Shown: positions 1-8,831 of the stretch, one piece after another
Layout of the letters: every line of letters starts with the position of its first letter
Numbering within the stretch: position 1 is the first letter of the stretch
Origin: CBDDIP01 sp965279405
GTDB taxonomy: Bacteria; Actinomycetota; Acidimicrobiia; Acidimicrobiales; Ilumatobacteraceae
Direction of reading: 5' to 3'
Length of the DNA: 64,000 nucleotides
Assembly (NCBI GenBank): GCA_965279405.1
Contig: OZ257157.1
Coordinates: forward strand, 3,038,001 to 3,102,000
Translations under genes and position numbers: made by a program
The notes under the pieces: model-generated
What the model was told of the DNA's origin: nothing
What the model saw: only the letters and a program-made list of their open reading frames with translations
The model's database searches: none

Positions 1-454
1 GATGAGCGACCGCCTGGCCGTGATGCGCGACGGCGAGGTCGTGCAGGTCGGCACGCCGCGCGACATCTACGAGAACCCGGTGAACCGCTACGTGGCCGAC
101 TTCCTCGGCGTGGCCAACCTGCTGCCGGCCGAACACCTCGGCGGCGGCCGCGTGCGCGTCGCCGGCACCGACCTCGATGCGTCTGCCGGTGACGCAGCGA
201 CGGGCGAGTGCCACGTCGTCGTGCGGCCCGAGCGGGTGCGCCTGCACCCCGCCGGGCTCGGTGGTGCGAACTGCCTGCGCGGCGTCGTCAACAAGCTCGT
301 CTACGTCGGCCCGGTCACCCAGGTCCACATGAAGATCGGTGATGCCGCGCTTCAGGCGCTGGTCGCCAACGACGGCACCCGCCTGTGCGCCGAGGAAGGT
401 GGCCTGGTGGACGCCTACGTCCCCGCCGACGCCCTCCGCCTCGTCGCCGACTGA
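1..454 (+). CDS. potA: Spermidine/putrescine-type ABC transporter ATP-binding protein, C-terminal part (5' end outside window)
   Basis: Only the last ~150 residues are present. The visible segment begins in the sequence after the Walker B/H-loop region of an ABC ATPase (MSDRLAVMRDGEVVQVGTP, then the usual Y-E-N-P and V-A-D-F-L-G motifs) and continues into a C-terminal TOBE domain (VVRPERVRL). This C-terminus is standard for PotA/FbpC-type importer ATPases that energise uptake of polyamines or related cations from the cytoplasmic face. The ATG at position 2 is an internal methionine, not the start. The matching permeases and binding protein (potC, potB, potD) lie at 1270-4280 on the opposite strand, so the transporter is split over two transcription units. 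Substrate is inferred from family only. Confidence 0.9.
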   Translation, partial: MSDRLAVMRDGEVVQVGTPRDIYENPVNRYVADFLGVANLLPAEHLGGGRVRVAGTDLDASAGDAATGECHVVVRPERVRLHPAGLGGANCLRGVVNKLVYVGPVTQVHMKIGDAALQALVANDGTRLCAEEGGLVDAYVPADALRLVAD

Positions 455-467
455 TCCGTCCCGCCGC

Positions 468-516
468 ACCGTTTGATCGCAAACCCACCGTGACGGTGGG
501 TTTGCGATCAAACGGT
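468..516. terminator. Perfect 23-bp inverted repeat, likely bidirectional terminator
   Basis: Arms 468-490 and 494-516 are exact reverse complements, with a three-base TGA centre. The hairpin sits between two convergent genes, 14 bases after the potA stop and 6 bases before the end of the next gene on the minus strand. Position and symmetry fit a terminator used from both sides. There is no clear U tract, so Rho-independent function is inferred rather than shown. Confidence 0.6.
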
Positions 517-521
517 CCGAC

Positions 522-1238
522 TTAGATGCGCGAGACCGCCTGATCCGCGTGTCGGATCGCGACGATCGCCTGAACGCCGTACGCGACGAGGAACACCAGG
601 TCGATCGTGCGCGTGACGTTCCATCGGCGCAACGCTCGCAGCGTCGCAGGTGCGTCGTTCGTCAGCGAGATCGACGTGCCGCCGACGAGGAGGACGGGGA
701 TGCCGATCAGGAGGAAGGCGAAGCCTGCAAGCACCCAGCGGGCGAGGTGCTTGCTCGAGTAGCCGAGGCCCAGCACAGCGTTGCGGAGCTGGTAGATGGC
801 CTTCGGCGGTCCGAAGATCGGAAGCAACCACCAGAAGGTTGCCTTGTTCACACTGACCGTCTCGACACCTCGTGTCCGAGCGTTCGAAGCGACGCACCGA
901 GCCCAGAGCGCCAACGAGCCTGCAGCGACGACGACGAGAGCAGGGGTGAGCGCGTCCAGCGCATCGATCCGATCGAACGCTCGGAACACCTCGTCGAGCG
1001 ACGAGATGGCGGATCGCTGATCGTCTTGGGCGAGGGCTTGCAGGGTGTCGCTGAGCGAGGACGCCTGGCCGAACGTGAGCAGGAGTCGCACGGCGGCGCT
1101 CAGCATCACCACGGCGATGGCGGTGATCGCGATCCACGCGAGCGGCCACGTGCTCCGCAGCTCGGCGCCCTCACCGGCAACGCGGAACACCGGGGGAGGT
1201 CCACTCGGCTCGACGCCCGCCTCGATGCTCACGACCAA
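522..1238 (-). CDS. DUF4328-like membrane protein
   Basis: Protein of about 238 residues with four hydrophobic segments: residues ~32-54, ~95-113, ~165-186 and ~212-228. The region between segments 2 and 3 carries aromatic-rich WWLLPIFGPPKAIYQLRNA, which resembles the DUF4328 family of actinobacterial membrane proteins of unknown role. The first possible start is TTG at 1238; a GTG two codons later (1232) is equally acceptable and there is no clear ribosome site for either. It lies downstream of potC on the same strand with about 30 bases between, so it could be read with the pot genes or on its own. No catalytic motif is visible. Confidence 0.6.
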   Translation of the reverse strand: MVVSIEAGVEPSGPPPVFRVAGEGAELRSTWPLAWIAITAIAVVMLSAAVRLLLTFGQASSLSDTLQALAQDDQRSAISSLDEVFRAFDRIDALDALTPALVVVAAGSLALWARCVASNARTRGVETVSVNKATFWWLLPIFGPPKAIYQLRNAVLGLGYSSKHLARWVLAGFAFLLIGIPVLLVGGTSISLTNDAPATLRALRRWNVTRTIDLVFLVAYGVQAIVAIRHADQAVSRI

Positions 1239-1269
1239 GGATCGGCGCCGCAGCGCCGATGCTTGAGGG

Positions 1270-2136
1270 TCAGACGCTGAGGCCGGTGAAGTCGCTGATC
1301 GAGCTGCCGTCGCCGCCGCGCTTGCGGCGGATGATGCCCATCAGGCCGAGCCCGCCGCCGATGACGGCGATGGTGATCAGCAGCACGAAGGTGGCGAGTG
1401 CGTTGAGCGCGGGCGTGGCGCCGCCGCGGGCTTGCGCGTAGAGCCGCATCGGCACGGTGTCCGAGCCAGGCGCGGCGAGGAACGACGACACGACGAAGTC
1501 GTCGATCGAGGTGGCGAAGACGATCACCACCGAGGCGATCACGGCCGGCCACAGCTGCGGCATGATCACCAGTCGCAGCGCCTGGACGGGCGTCGCCCCG
1601 AGATCCCGTGCGGCTTCGTCGTAGGTGCGTCCGACGCCGGCGAGTCGGCCGCGCATGATCACCACCACGTACGAGAGCGTGAACGTCACGTGACCGAGGA
1701 TCTGCGCGGGACGGCCGAGGTCGATCGACGTGTACAGCTGGGTGAAGACGATGAAGAACGCGGCGCCCATCACGATCTCCGGCGTGACGAACGGCAGCAG
1801 CATGATCCCGTTCGACGCCTTCGCGGTGCGCGACTGCCAGCGGCTCAACCCGATCGCCAGCGCGACCCCGAGTGGCACGGTGATGACGATCGTGGTGACG
1901 GCCAGTACGAGGCTGTTGACGAGCGCCGAGTGCAGGTCGTCGCTCTTGAACACCGACCCTGCGTCCGTGGTCCACCAACGCAACGAGAAGCCCTGCCAGC
2001 TGCTGCGGCTCTTGCCCGAGTTGAACGAGAAGGCGATGGCGATGCCGACGGGCACGATCGACCAGAGGACGTAGGCCCAGGTGATGAGGCGCATCGTGCG
2101 CGGTTTGGCCCATGGGTTGCGCTGGTGGTCGCTCAC
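1270..2136 (-). CDS. potC: Polyamine-type ABC transporter permease PotC
   Basis: About 288 residues with six predicted membrane helices and the permease EAA loop (EAARDLGATPVQALRLVIMP), which contacts the ATPase. The start chosen is GTG at 2136, overlapping the potB stop as GTGA; longer reading in this frame upstream is a shadow of potB. The protein is the second integral membrane subunit of the PotABCD-type importer. Gene order potD-potB-potC on the minus strand with zero or negative spacing indicates one operon. The ATPase potA is on the other strand at the window start. The substrate could be putrescine, spermidine or another amine such as a betaine; sequence alone does not decide. Confidence 0.9.
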   Translation of the reverse strand: MSDHQRNPWAKPRTMRLITWAYVLWSIVPVGIAIAFSFNSGKSRSSWQGFSLRWWTTDAGSVFKSDDLHSALVNSLVLAVTTIVITVPLGVALAIGLSRWQSRTAKASNGIMLLPFVTPEIVMGAAFFIVFTQLYTSIDLGRPAQILGHVTFTLSYVVVIMRGRLAGVGRTYDEAARDLGATPVQALRLVIMPQLWPAVIASVVIVFATSIDDFVVSSFLAAPGSDTVPMRLYAQARGGATPALNALATFVLLITIAVIGGGLGLMGIIRRKRGGDGSSISDFTGLSV

Positions 2137-3068
2137 CCTCGGGCCTCGTTCGACTCGCGCGTCTGGCGGGTGACGACGACGAGGTAGTAGCCCATGAACA
2201 CGAGCAGCAGCGCCGAGATGACGAGCACCAGCACCGCGCCTCGCTGCGGTTGCGTGCTGCGCGTCAGTGACTCGATCTGGTTGCCGATCATCGTCGTGCG
2301 CGGCGAGCCGGAGAGGATGTTGTTCGTGTAGTAGTCGCCGAACATCGGCAGCGCGGTGATCACCAGCGCGGCGAGCAGCGTCGGCATCGACAGTGGCAGG
2401 GTGACGCGCCGGAACGTCGCCGCACCACTTGCGCCGAGGTCGCGCGCCGCCTCGATCAGCCGTTGGTCGAGGCGGTCGAGCCCTGCGTACAGCGGCAGGA
2501 TGAAGAACGGGATGTAGCCGTAGACGAGTCCGAGGATGACGGTGATCGGTTGGGTGAACCACGTTCCCGTTCCGTCGCCGAGGCCGATGGCGTGGAAGAT
2601 CGCCGGGGTGTGCATCCAGTTCAGGAACCGCGCTGCCCATCCGCCCTCCGGGTTGAGCAGATTGACCCAGGCGAGCATCCGCATCAGGTAGCTCATCCAG
2701 AACGGGAGGATGAGCAGGAGCAGCAGCAGCTTGCGGCGCTTGCCGCCATGGCGGGCGACGAAGTAGGCGACCGGGTAGCCGATGGCGAAGCACAGCGCGG
2801 TGGCGATGCCGACGTACAGGCCGGTGCGCAGCAGCACCTTGCCCAGCGAGCCGCCGAACACGTCGGACAGCACGGTGCTCGCCGAGCTGAACTGCCACTG
2901 GAACGGGTTCCAGCGCGGGATCGGGCGCAGGAGGATCGGGTCGACCCCACCGAACGCCACGCAGCAGATCGCGTAGAACGGCACGAGGAAGAACGCGACC
3001 AGCCAGGCGGTGCCCGGCAGGGTGAGCGTCGCCCAGAGCGCGCCGCCGCGGGTTCGCCGTCCGGTCAA
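2133..3068 (-). CDS. potB: Polyamine-type ABC transporter permease PotB
   Basis: Protein of 311 residues, the usual length for PotB, starting with an amphipathic N-terminus and a first helix (WLVAFFLVPFYAICCV). The EAA motif EAARDLGASGAATFRRVTLP is present in the C-terminal half. The only possible start in this frame is TTG at 3068, immediately after the potD TAG stop, so translation probably depends on coupling to potD. It overlaps potC by four bases. It acts as a membrane channel subunit with PotC. Confidence in function is high; the rare TTG start is forced by an in-frame stop directly upstream. Confidence 0.9.
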   Translation of the reverse strand: MTGRRTRGGALWATLTLPGTAWLVAFFLVPFYAICCVAFGGVDPILLRPIPRWNPFQWQFSSASTVLSDVFGGSLGKVLLRTGLYVGIATALCFAIGYPVAYFVARHGGKRRKLLLLLLILPFWMSYLMRMLAWVNLLNPEGGWAARFLNWMHTPAIFHAIGLGDGTGTWFTQPITVILGLVYGYIPFFILPLYAGLDRLDQRLIEAARDLGASGAATFRRVTLPLSMPTLLAALVITALPMFGDYYTNNILSGSPRTTMIGNQIESLTRSTQPQRGAVLVLVISALLLVFMGYYLVVVTRQTRESNEARG

Positions 3069-4280
3069 CTACCCGGCCTTGATGCGGTTGAACGCGTCGT
3101 CCCAGAGCAGCTGCACGTTCGGCGCCAGCGCATCGAGGCGGTAGCCCTGGTTGACCTGGTCGTCGTTGACGAGCGCGGTGGTGAGATGGGTGGGAACGAG
3201 CTCGCCGGAGATCAGCGAGTCGGGTGACGGGTCGATCACCGCGGGCTGGTAGCCGACGTACTCGAAGTTCTGCAGCGCGTTGGCCGGGTCGAGCAGGTAG
3301 TCGATGAACGCGTGCGCCAGCACGGGACGCTCGCTGCGTGCGGGGATGACCGAGAAGTCGTTGGCCACCGTCGTGCGCGTCGGCGCCCAGTAGCCGAGCA
3401 CGTCCGAGCTCGTCCCCTCAGGCAGGTACTGCAGACCGGCGAGCATGTCACCGCTCCACGCCTGGTTGACGTGCGACGTGCCGTCGGGGATCTTCTGGTA
3501 GGCGAGGATGTCGAGGCGAGCGTTGGTGGCGCTGATGAGGTCCTTGGCGTCGGCTTCGGCCTTGCCGAGGATGGCCTTGTCGGCGGTGTTCGTGTCGGTC
3601 AGACCGCGGTAGTACATCGCCAGGGTCAGCACCTCGCGAGCGTCGTCGATGATGCCGACGAACCCCTTGTACTGCGGGTCCCATAGCACCTTCCACGCGT
3701 CCTCTCCGTCGAACAGCGCCGGGTCGACGATGTCGCGTCGGTAGGCGATGCCGGTGGTGTACACGGTGTACGGGATCGAGTACTTCGAGCCCTGGTCGTA
3801 GTACGGGTTCTGCAGGCTGGTGAGCACGTTGGAGAAGTGCGGGAGGTACTCGCGGTTGAGCGGCTGGACGAGATCGCTGACGACGTACTTCGGCAGGCCG
3901 AGCGTGGTCGCGCCGACGACGACGTCGTAGCTGAACGACGAGGTCGTCAGTCCGGCGAGGAGCTTGTCCTCGGTGTCGAACGTCGAGTACTCCACGGTCA
4001 CGCCGAGGGCGCTCTCGAACGCGGCAATTGTGTCCGGGTTGATGTAGCTGTCGTAGCTGAACAGCTTCAACGTCCCGGTCTCCGGCGACTTGCCGCTTGC
4101 CACGGCCTTGACCTTGTTGTCGGGCAACGTGATCGGCTTGTCCATGCGAGCCAACGGGATGGTCGCGCTGGACGCCGCCTCGCTCCCACAGGCCTGGAGC
4201 AGGGGGATGCCGATGCCGGCAGCGAGCGCCAGGCGCGTCGAGTGCCCCAGCAACTGGCGACGTGTGAACTGTGCGGCCAT
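3069..4280 (-). CDS. potD: Polyamine-type ABC transporter substrate-binding lipoprotein (Tat-exported)
   Basis: 403 residues from ATG at 4280, with an AGGGG ribosome site about 7 bases ahead; the longer frame to 4370 lacks coding character. The N-terminus holds a twin-arginine signal (RRQLL, residues 7-11) followed by a hydrophobic stretch and a lipobox ending in Cys31 (LLQAC), so the protein is probably exported folded by Tat and lipid-anchored outside the membrane. The body matches PotD/PotF-like extracellular binding proteins (for example the YDVVVGATTLGLPKYV and YSIPYTVYTTGIAYR segments). It is the first gene of the potDBC operon and captures the substrate for PotBC. A palindromic operator-like site lies upstream at 4371. 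Confidence 0.88.
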   Translation of the reverse strand: MAAQFTRRQLLGHSTRLALAAGIGIPLLQACGSEAASSATIPLARMDKPITLPDNKVKAVASGKSPETGTLKLFSYDSYINPDTIAAFESALGVTVEYSTFDTEDKLLAGLTTSSFSYDVVVGATTLGLPKYVVSDLVQPLNREYLPHFSNVLTSLQNPYYDQGSKYSIPYTVYTTGIAYRRDIVDPALFDGEDAWKVLWDPQYKGFVGIIDDAREVLTLAMYYRGLTDTNTADKAILGKAEADAKDLISATNARLDILAYQKIPDGTSHVNQAWSGDMLAGLQYLPEGTSSDVLGYWAPTRTTVANDFSVIPARSERPVLAHAFIDYLLDPANALQNFEYVGYQPAVIDPSPDSLISGELVPTHLTTALVNDDQVNQGYRLDALAPNVQLLWDDAFNRIKAG

Positions 4281-4360
4281 GCAGATCCCCTGTCCTCGTC
4301 CGGAACCGAACTTATTCGCCCACGGATCGTGGCGTGTCACCACACCGTGACGTTTCGGTC

Positions 4361-4384
4361 TACAGTACATACTGACGCGTCAGT
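4361..4384. promoter_or_regulatory. Palindromic operator-like site in the potD / oxidoreductase divergent region
   Basis: A perfect 14-base palindrome, ACTGACGCGTCAGT, occupies 4371-4384 in the 137-base gap between potD (minus) and the oxidoreductase gene (plus, start 4418). A TACAGT/TACATA stretch at 4361-4371 could be a -10 element. The symmetry is of the sort bound by TetR-family dimers, and its place between divergent genes suggests joint control. No regulator gene for it is visible within the window. Confidence 0.45.
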
Positions 4385-4417
4385 CAGTTGACCGGAGCAG
4401 GGACGAAGGAACACGGG

Positions 4418-6040
4418 ATGGCTCGAGCAGATGCGGTGGTGATCGGGGGCGGGCACAACGGCCTCGTCGCGGCCGGATTCCTCGCCAAGGCCGGGCTGCA
4501 GCCGGTGGTGCTCGAGGCCCGCGACGTCGTCGGCGGCGCAGCGATCACCGAGCAACCGTGGGGCCCGGACTGGAAGGTGACGTCGCTCAGCTACGTCATG
4601 AGCCTGATGCCCGATGCGATCGTCCACGGTCTCGACCTCCAACGCCACGGTTACACGGTGTACCCGATGGGCCCGTCGTACCTCGGCCTGCCCGACGGTC
4701 GCGGGCTGCTGATGCCGGAAGACGATCACGACCGCTTCGAATCGGTGGCCGAGTTCTCCAAGAACGACGCCATCGCCCTGCAGAAGTGGGACGCGTGGTT
4801 GGAGGGAATCGCCGAGGTGCTCGGCCCGCTGCTCACCCGCGTGCCGCCGAAGCTCGGCTCGAAGAAGCCCAAGGACCTCGTCGACCAAGCGCGCCTGGCG
4901 TGGAGCCTGAAGGGGCTCGACGTCGGGTCGGCCTCGGACGTCACCCGCCTGTTCTCGATGTCCATCGGCGACGTGCTGCGCGAGTGGTTCGAGACCGACG
5001 CGGTGCAGGCGATGATGGCCGTCAACGGCGTCATCGGCACGTGGGCCGGGCCGGAAGAGCCCGGCACGGCGTACGTGATGCTGCACCACTCGATCGGCGA
5101 CGTCGGCGAGGGCTCCAGCCTCGGCGCGTGGGGCTACCCGCGCGGTGGCATGGGTGCCGTCAGCGATGCGCTGTGCCGCGCTGCGACCGCGCTCGGAGCC
5201 ACGGTGCGCACGTCCGCTGCCGTCGAGCGTGTGGTGACCCGCAACGGACGCGTCACCGGCGTCGCGCTCACCGACGGCACGGAGATCCAAACCGATCTCG
5301 TCGTCACCGCGGTGCATCCGCAGATCGGGTTCCTGCGCCACCTCGATGCCGGCGAGCTGCCGGACGAGTTCGTCACGTCGATGCGGCGCTGGCGTAGCCG
5401 CAGCGGCACGGTGAAGGTCAACCTCGGCCTGTCGCAGCTGCCCGACTTCGTGTCGCACCCCGGCACGAACCTGCAGCCGCACCACACCGGCGCGATCGAG
5501 CTGGCCCACAGCCTCGACTACCTCGAGACCGCGTTCGTCGAGGCGCGCAGCGGTCGCCCGGCGACGCGTCCGTTCAGCGACGGCTGCATCCCCAGCGTGT
5601 TCGACGACTCGCTGGCGCCGCCCGGCCATCACGTGATGAGCCTGTTCACGCAGTGGGTGCCGAGCGAGTGGAACGAGGAGCCGCACCAGGCGGAGCTCGA
5701 GGCGTACGCCGACCGCGTGATCGACGGCTACAACGAGCTGGCGCCGAACCTGAAGGACTCGATCGTGCACCGTCAGGTGATCGGGCCGTACGAGATGGAG
5801 CACACCTACGGGCTCATCGGCGGCAACATCTTCCACGGCGAGCTCAGCGTCGACCAGCTGTTCCACAACCGTCCGGCCGCCGGCTACGCCGACTTCCGCT
5901 CGCCGATCGCCGGTCTGTACCAGGCCCACTCCGCGACGCACGGCGGCGGCGGCGTGTGCGGCATCCCCGGATGGCAGGCGGCGAAGGCCGCACTCCACGA
6001 TCGCAAGCGGGCGCGTTGGCGTCGCGGCGGGAAGGGCTGA
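4418..6040 (+). CDS. CrtI/PYROXD2-like FAD-dependent oxidoreductase
   Basis: 540 residues beginning at ATG 4418, preceded by AAGGA seven bases ahead; the TTG at 4388 is rejected for lack of a ribosome site. The N-terminus has the FAD-binding dinucleotide fold GGGHNG (residues 10-15) with an acidic strand end (LEARDVVGG). The C-terminal FAD segment is also present (GIPGWQAAKAAL). Length and layout match the phytoene-dehydrogenase-like amine/retinol oxidoreductase superfamily. No carotenoid genes are near, so a carotenoid role is unlikely. It stands first in a cluster with a Rieske oxygenase (11 bases downstream) and a second homologous flavoprotein, which points to a multi-step oxidative catabolic pathway. 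The substrate is unknown. Confidence 0.82.
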   Translation: MARADAVVIGGGHNGLVAAGFLAKAGLQPVVLEARDVVGGAAITEQPWGPDWKVTSLSYVMSLMPDAIVHGLDLQRHGYTVYPMGPSYLGLPDGRGLLMPEDDHDRFESVAEFSKNDAIALQKWDAWLEGIAEVLGPLLTRVPPKLGSKKPKDLVDQARLAWSLKGLDVGSASDVTRLFSMSIGDVLREWFETDAVQAMMAVNGVIGTWAGPEEPGTAYVMLHHSIGDVGEGSSLGAWGYPRGGMGAVSDALCRAATALGATVRTSAAVERVVTRNGRVTGVALTDGTEIQTDLVVTAVHPQIGFLRHLDAGELPDEFVTSMRRWRSRSGTVKVNLGLSQLPDFVSHPGTNLQPHHTGAIELAHSLDYLETAFVEARSGRPATRPFSDGCIPSVFDDSLAPPGHHVMSLFTQWVPSEWNEEPHQAELEAYADRVIDGYNELAPNLKDSIVHRQVIGPYEMEHTYGLIGGNIFHGELSVDQLFHNRPAAGYADFRSPIAGLYQAHSATHGGGGVCGIPGWQAAKAALHDRKRARWRRGGKG

Positions 6041-6051
6041 GACTGTCGACC

Positions 6052-7230
6052 ATGAACGCGCCGCACGCACCCATCGCTCCTGAAGAGCTCGCGCACACGT
6101 TGGCCCCGTTCGGCCAGGCGCGGATGCTGCCGCGCGTCGCCTACGTCGATCAGGCCGTCCTGGCGTGGGAGCGCGAGCACCTCTTCGACGGCACGTGGGT
6201 GTGCGCCGGCCGCTCGGACGCGGTGTCCCGCGTGCGCGGGCAGATGGCCGTGAAGGTCGGCACCACCGGCGCGCTCCTCGTGCGTGGCGACGACGGCGAG
6301 CTGCGCGCGTTCGCCAACATCTGTCGCCACCGCGGTCACGAGCTGCTGGCGTGCGGAGCGTCCGCCGTGCGCGGCGTCGTGCAGTGCCCGTACCACGCGT
6401 GGAGCTACGAGCTCGATGGCGCGCTGCGCCTCGCGCCGCACGCCGGCGACATGGAGAACGTGCGCCCCGACGAGCTCGGCCTGCTGCCGATGGCGGTCGC
6501 CGAGTGGGGCGGTTGGGTGTTCGTCAACGTCGACGGTCGCGCCGGCAGCTTCGACGATCACATCGGTGGGTTCGCCGGCATCGCCGCCAACTGGGAGTGC
6601 GAGCGCCTGGCCGTCGGCGCCACGCATCACTACGAGCTGCAGGCCAACTGGAAGGTGGCCATCGAGAACTACCACGAGTGCTACCACTGCCCGCTGATCC
6701 ACCCGGAGCTCTGCCGGGTGTCGCCGGCCGACAGCGGCGACAACGTGGACGACCTCCCCGGCCGATTCGTCGGCGGATCGATGATCCTCGCCGATCACGC
6801 CTCGACGATGAGCCTCGACGGCACGTCGAACGGCGTCATCCTCCCGGGGCTCGACGAGGAGCAGCAGCGGCAGGTGCTCTACATCAACATCTTCCCGAAC
6901 ATGCTCGTCAGCCTGCACCCTGACTTCGTGATGACGCACCGCATCGAGCCGCTCACCCCGACCACCTCGATGGTCGAGTGCCAGTGGCTGTTCGACCCGT
7001 CGGCCGTCGCCGCCGAGGACTTCGATCCGAGCTACGCCGTCGACTTCTGGGACCTCACCAACCGCCAGGACTGGGGTGCGGTGGAGAGCGTGCAGCGCGG
7101 CATCAACTCGCCGCACTTCGTGCCCGGCGTGTTCACGGAGGCCGAGGACGCTGTGTACCACTTCGCCACGATGCTCGCCGCGGCGTACAGCGGCCAACCG
7201 ATCGCTCGACGTTCGGTGGCACGCAGCTGA
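6052..7230 (+). CDS. Rieske non-heme iron oxygenase, large (alpha) subunit
   Basis: 392 residues from ATG 6052. The Rieske [2Fe-2S] ligands are C91-x-H93 and C112-x2-H115 (CRHRGHE ... CPYHAW). The catalytic iron motif is E205-N-Y-H-E209-C-Y-H212-C-P-L-I-H217, giving the His-His-carboxylate site. The ENYHECYHC...HPEL form resembles oxygenases that attack quaternary amines (choline, glycine betaine, stachydrine) more than classic aromatic-ring dioxygenases. No small subunit and no reductase gene is adjacent. The ORF ends one base into the next gene's start, so the three genes 4418-8831 form an operon. With a polyamine-type importer next door, oxidative attack on an imported amine is a reasonable inference. 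Confidence 0.88.
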   Translation: MNAPHAPIAPEELAHTLAPFGQARMLPRVAYVDQAVLAWEREHLFDGTWVCAGRSDAVSRVRGQMAVKVGTTGALLVRGDDGELRAFANICRHRGHELLACGASAVRGVVQCPYHAWSYELDGALRLAPHAGDMENVRPDELGLLPMAVAEWGGWVFVNVDGRAGSFDDHIGGFAGIAANWECERLAVGATHHYELQANWKVAIENYHECYHCPLIHPELCRVSPADSGDNVDDLPGRFVGGSMILADHASTMSLDGTSNGVILPGLDEEQQRQVLYINIFPNMLVSLHPDFVMTHRIEPLTPTTSMVECQWLFDPSAVAAEDFDPSYAVDFWDLTNRQDWGAVESVQRGINSPHFVPGVFTEAEDAVYHFATMLAAAYSGQPIARRSVARS

Positions 7231-8831
7231 TGGGTGCGATCATCGATCAGCTCGGCGAGATCGGGCTGCCGGCGCCGATCACGGAGCTGGCGGCACGCGA
7301 CTGGGACGTCATCATCGTCGGCGGCGGTCACAACGGGCTCACTGCCGCGGCGTACCTGGCGCGTGCCGGCAAACGAGTGATCGTGCTCGAACGTCGCGAG
7401 CGCCTCGGTGGTGCATGCACGCTCGAGCGCCCGTTCACCGATCAGGGCTACGCCGTGTCGCCGTGCGCGTACGTGGTCGGCCTCCTCGATCAGGTCGTCA
7501 TCGACGAGCTCTCGTTGGCCAAGCGCGGCCTCGAGGTCTACGTCGCCGACCCCAACCTGTGGGCGCCGCTGCCGGACGGCACGTCGTTCGCGCAGTGGAA
7601 CGACGACGCCCGCACCGCCGCCAACCTCGATGCGCTCGGCGTCTCCGAGTCGGATCAGCGGGGCTACTGGGCGTACGAGGAGATCTTCGACACGATGCGC
7701 AAGAAGCTGCGCACCGCCGGTCGCGACAGCTGGATCGGCGACTCGCCGACGCGGCCGGAGCTGGAGGAGATGCTCGGCAACGACCAGCACATGATCGACA
7801 TCCTCTTCGACGCCTCGATCGCCGACGTGCTGGAGAGCTACGTCAAGGACCAACGGCTCGTCGATGCGCTCTTCGGGCAGGGCGTCATCGGCGCCTACGC
7901 CGGTCCGCGCGACTGGGGCACGGCCAGCGTCAAGCTCATGCACTACCAGGGCGACCTGGAAGGTCAGGGCCCGGTGTGGGGCTACGTCAAAGGTGGGATG
8001 GGCGTCATCAGCTTCGCCATCGCCGAAGCCGCCGAGGAGGCCGGCGCCGTCCTGGCGTGCGGCACCGAGGTCGCCGAGATCGTTCCGGGCGAAGGCGTGC
8101 GCCTCGTCGGCGGCGACTTCCTGCGCGCCCCGCTGGTGATGAGCAACGCCGATCCGAAGCGAGCGTTGACGATGTTCGGCGCCTCGGATGCGGTGCCCGC
8201 GGCGTACCGCCAACGGCTCACCGACTGGCAGGTTCGCAGCCCGGTCGTGAAGTTCAACGCGTCGCTGCATCGGCTGCCCGTGTTCCCTGCAGCGCAGGGC
8301 GCGCCGTGGCCGTACCAGAGCATGATCTCGGTCACCCACGGCCTCGACGCGGCGCAGGCGGCGTTCGAGGCGTGCGATGCCGGGCACGCCGCGGTCGGCT
8401 ACGGCGAGGTCTACTTCCAGACCGGCTTCGACCCGACGCCCGCGCCAGCCGGCAAGCACCTGATGAGCGTGTTCGGCCAGTACGCGCCGTACGCCTTCGC
8501 CGACGGACGGTCGTGGGACGAGCACCGACCGGAGGTCGAGCGTCAGTTCCTCGAGCTGATCGGCCGCTTCGCTCCGGACATCGCCGACTGCATCGAGGAG
8601 TGCGAGGTGCTCGGTGCGCCGGACATCGAGGAGCGCATCGGCCTCACCGGTGGCCACATCTTCCAGGGCGAGACGATGCCCGATCAGATGTGGGAGCACC
8701 GCCTCACCGCGCGCACGCCGGTGCCGGGCTTCTACCTGTGCGGTGCCTCGACGCACCCTGCCGGCAGCGTCATCGCGCTCAACGGCCGCAACGCGGCCAT
8801 GGCGTTGCTCGAGGATCACCCGGTCGACTGA
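7230..8831 (+). CDS. Second CrtI/PYROXD2-like FAD-dependent oxidoreductase
   Basis: 533 residues starting at ATG 7230, which overlaps the preceding TGA by one base. After a 25-residue leader the FAD motif GGGHNG spans residues 31-36, followed by LERRERLGGACTLE. A C-terminal FAD-contact region (CGASTHPAGSVIALNGRNAAMALL) closes the protein. It is clearly related to the product of 4418-6040, so the two may be paralogues acting on consecutive intermediates or as a heteromer. Translational coupling to the Rieske gene ties it to the same pathway. Its stop directly abuts the stop of the convergent methyltransferase gene. Substrate unknown. Confidence 0.82.
   Translation: MGAIIDQLGEIGLPAPITELAARDWDVIIVGGGHNGLTAAAYLARAGKRVIVLERRERLGGACTLERPFTDQGYAVSPCAYVVGLLDQVVIDELSLAKRGLEVYVADPNLWAPLPDGTSFAQWNDDARTAANLDALGVSESDQRGYWAYEEIFDTMRKKLRTAGRDSWIGDSPTRPELEEMLGNDQHMIDILFDASIADVLESYVKDQRLVDALFGQGVIGAYAGPRDWGTASVKLMHYQGDLEGQGPVWGYVKGGMGVISFAIAEAAEEAGAVLACGTEVAEIVPGEGVRLVGGDFLRAPLVMSNADPKRALTMFGASDAVPAAYRQRLTDWQVRSPVVKFNASLHRLPVFPAAQGAPWPYQSMISVTHGLDAAQAAFEACDAGHAAVGYGEVYFQTGFDPTPAPAGKHLMSVFGQYAPYAFADGRSWDEHRPEVERQFLELIGRFAPDIADCIEECEVLGAPDIEERIGLTGGHIFQGETMPDQMWEHRLTARTPVPGFYLCGASTHPAGSVIALNGRNAAMALLEDHPVD

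Noticed and set aside
4418..8831. Carotenoid biosynthesis cluster
   Set aside because: The two CrtI-like proteins are accompanied by a Rieske oxygenase and no phytoene synthase, GGPP synthase or cyclase, so a carotenoid role is not supported.
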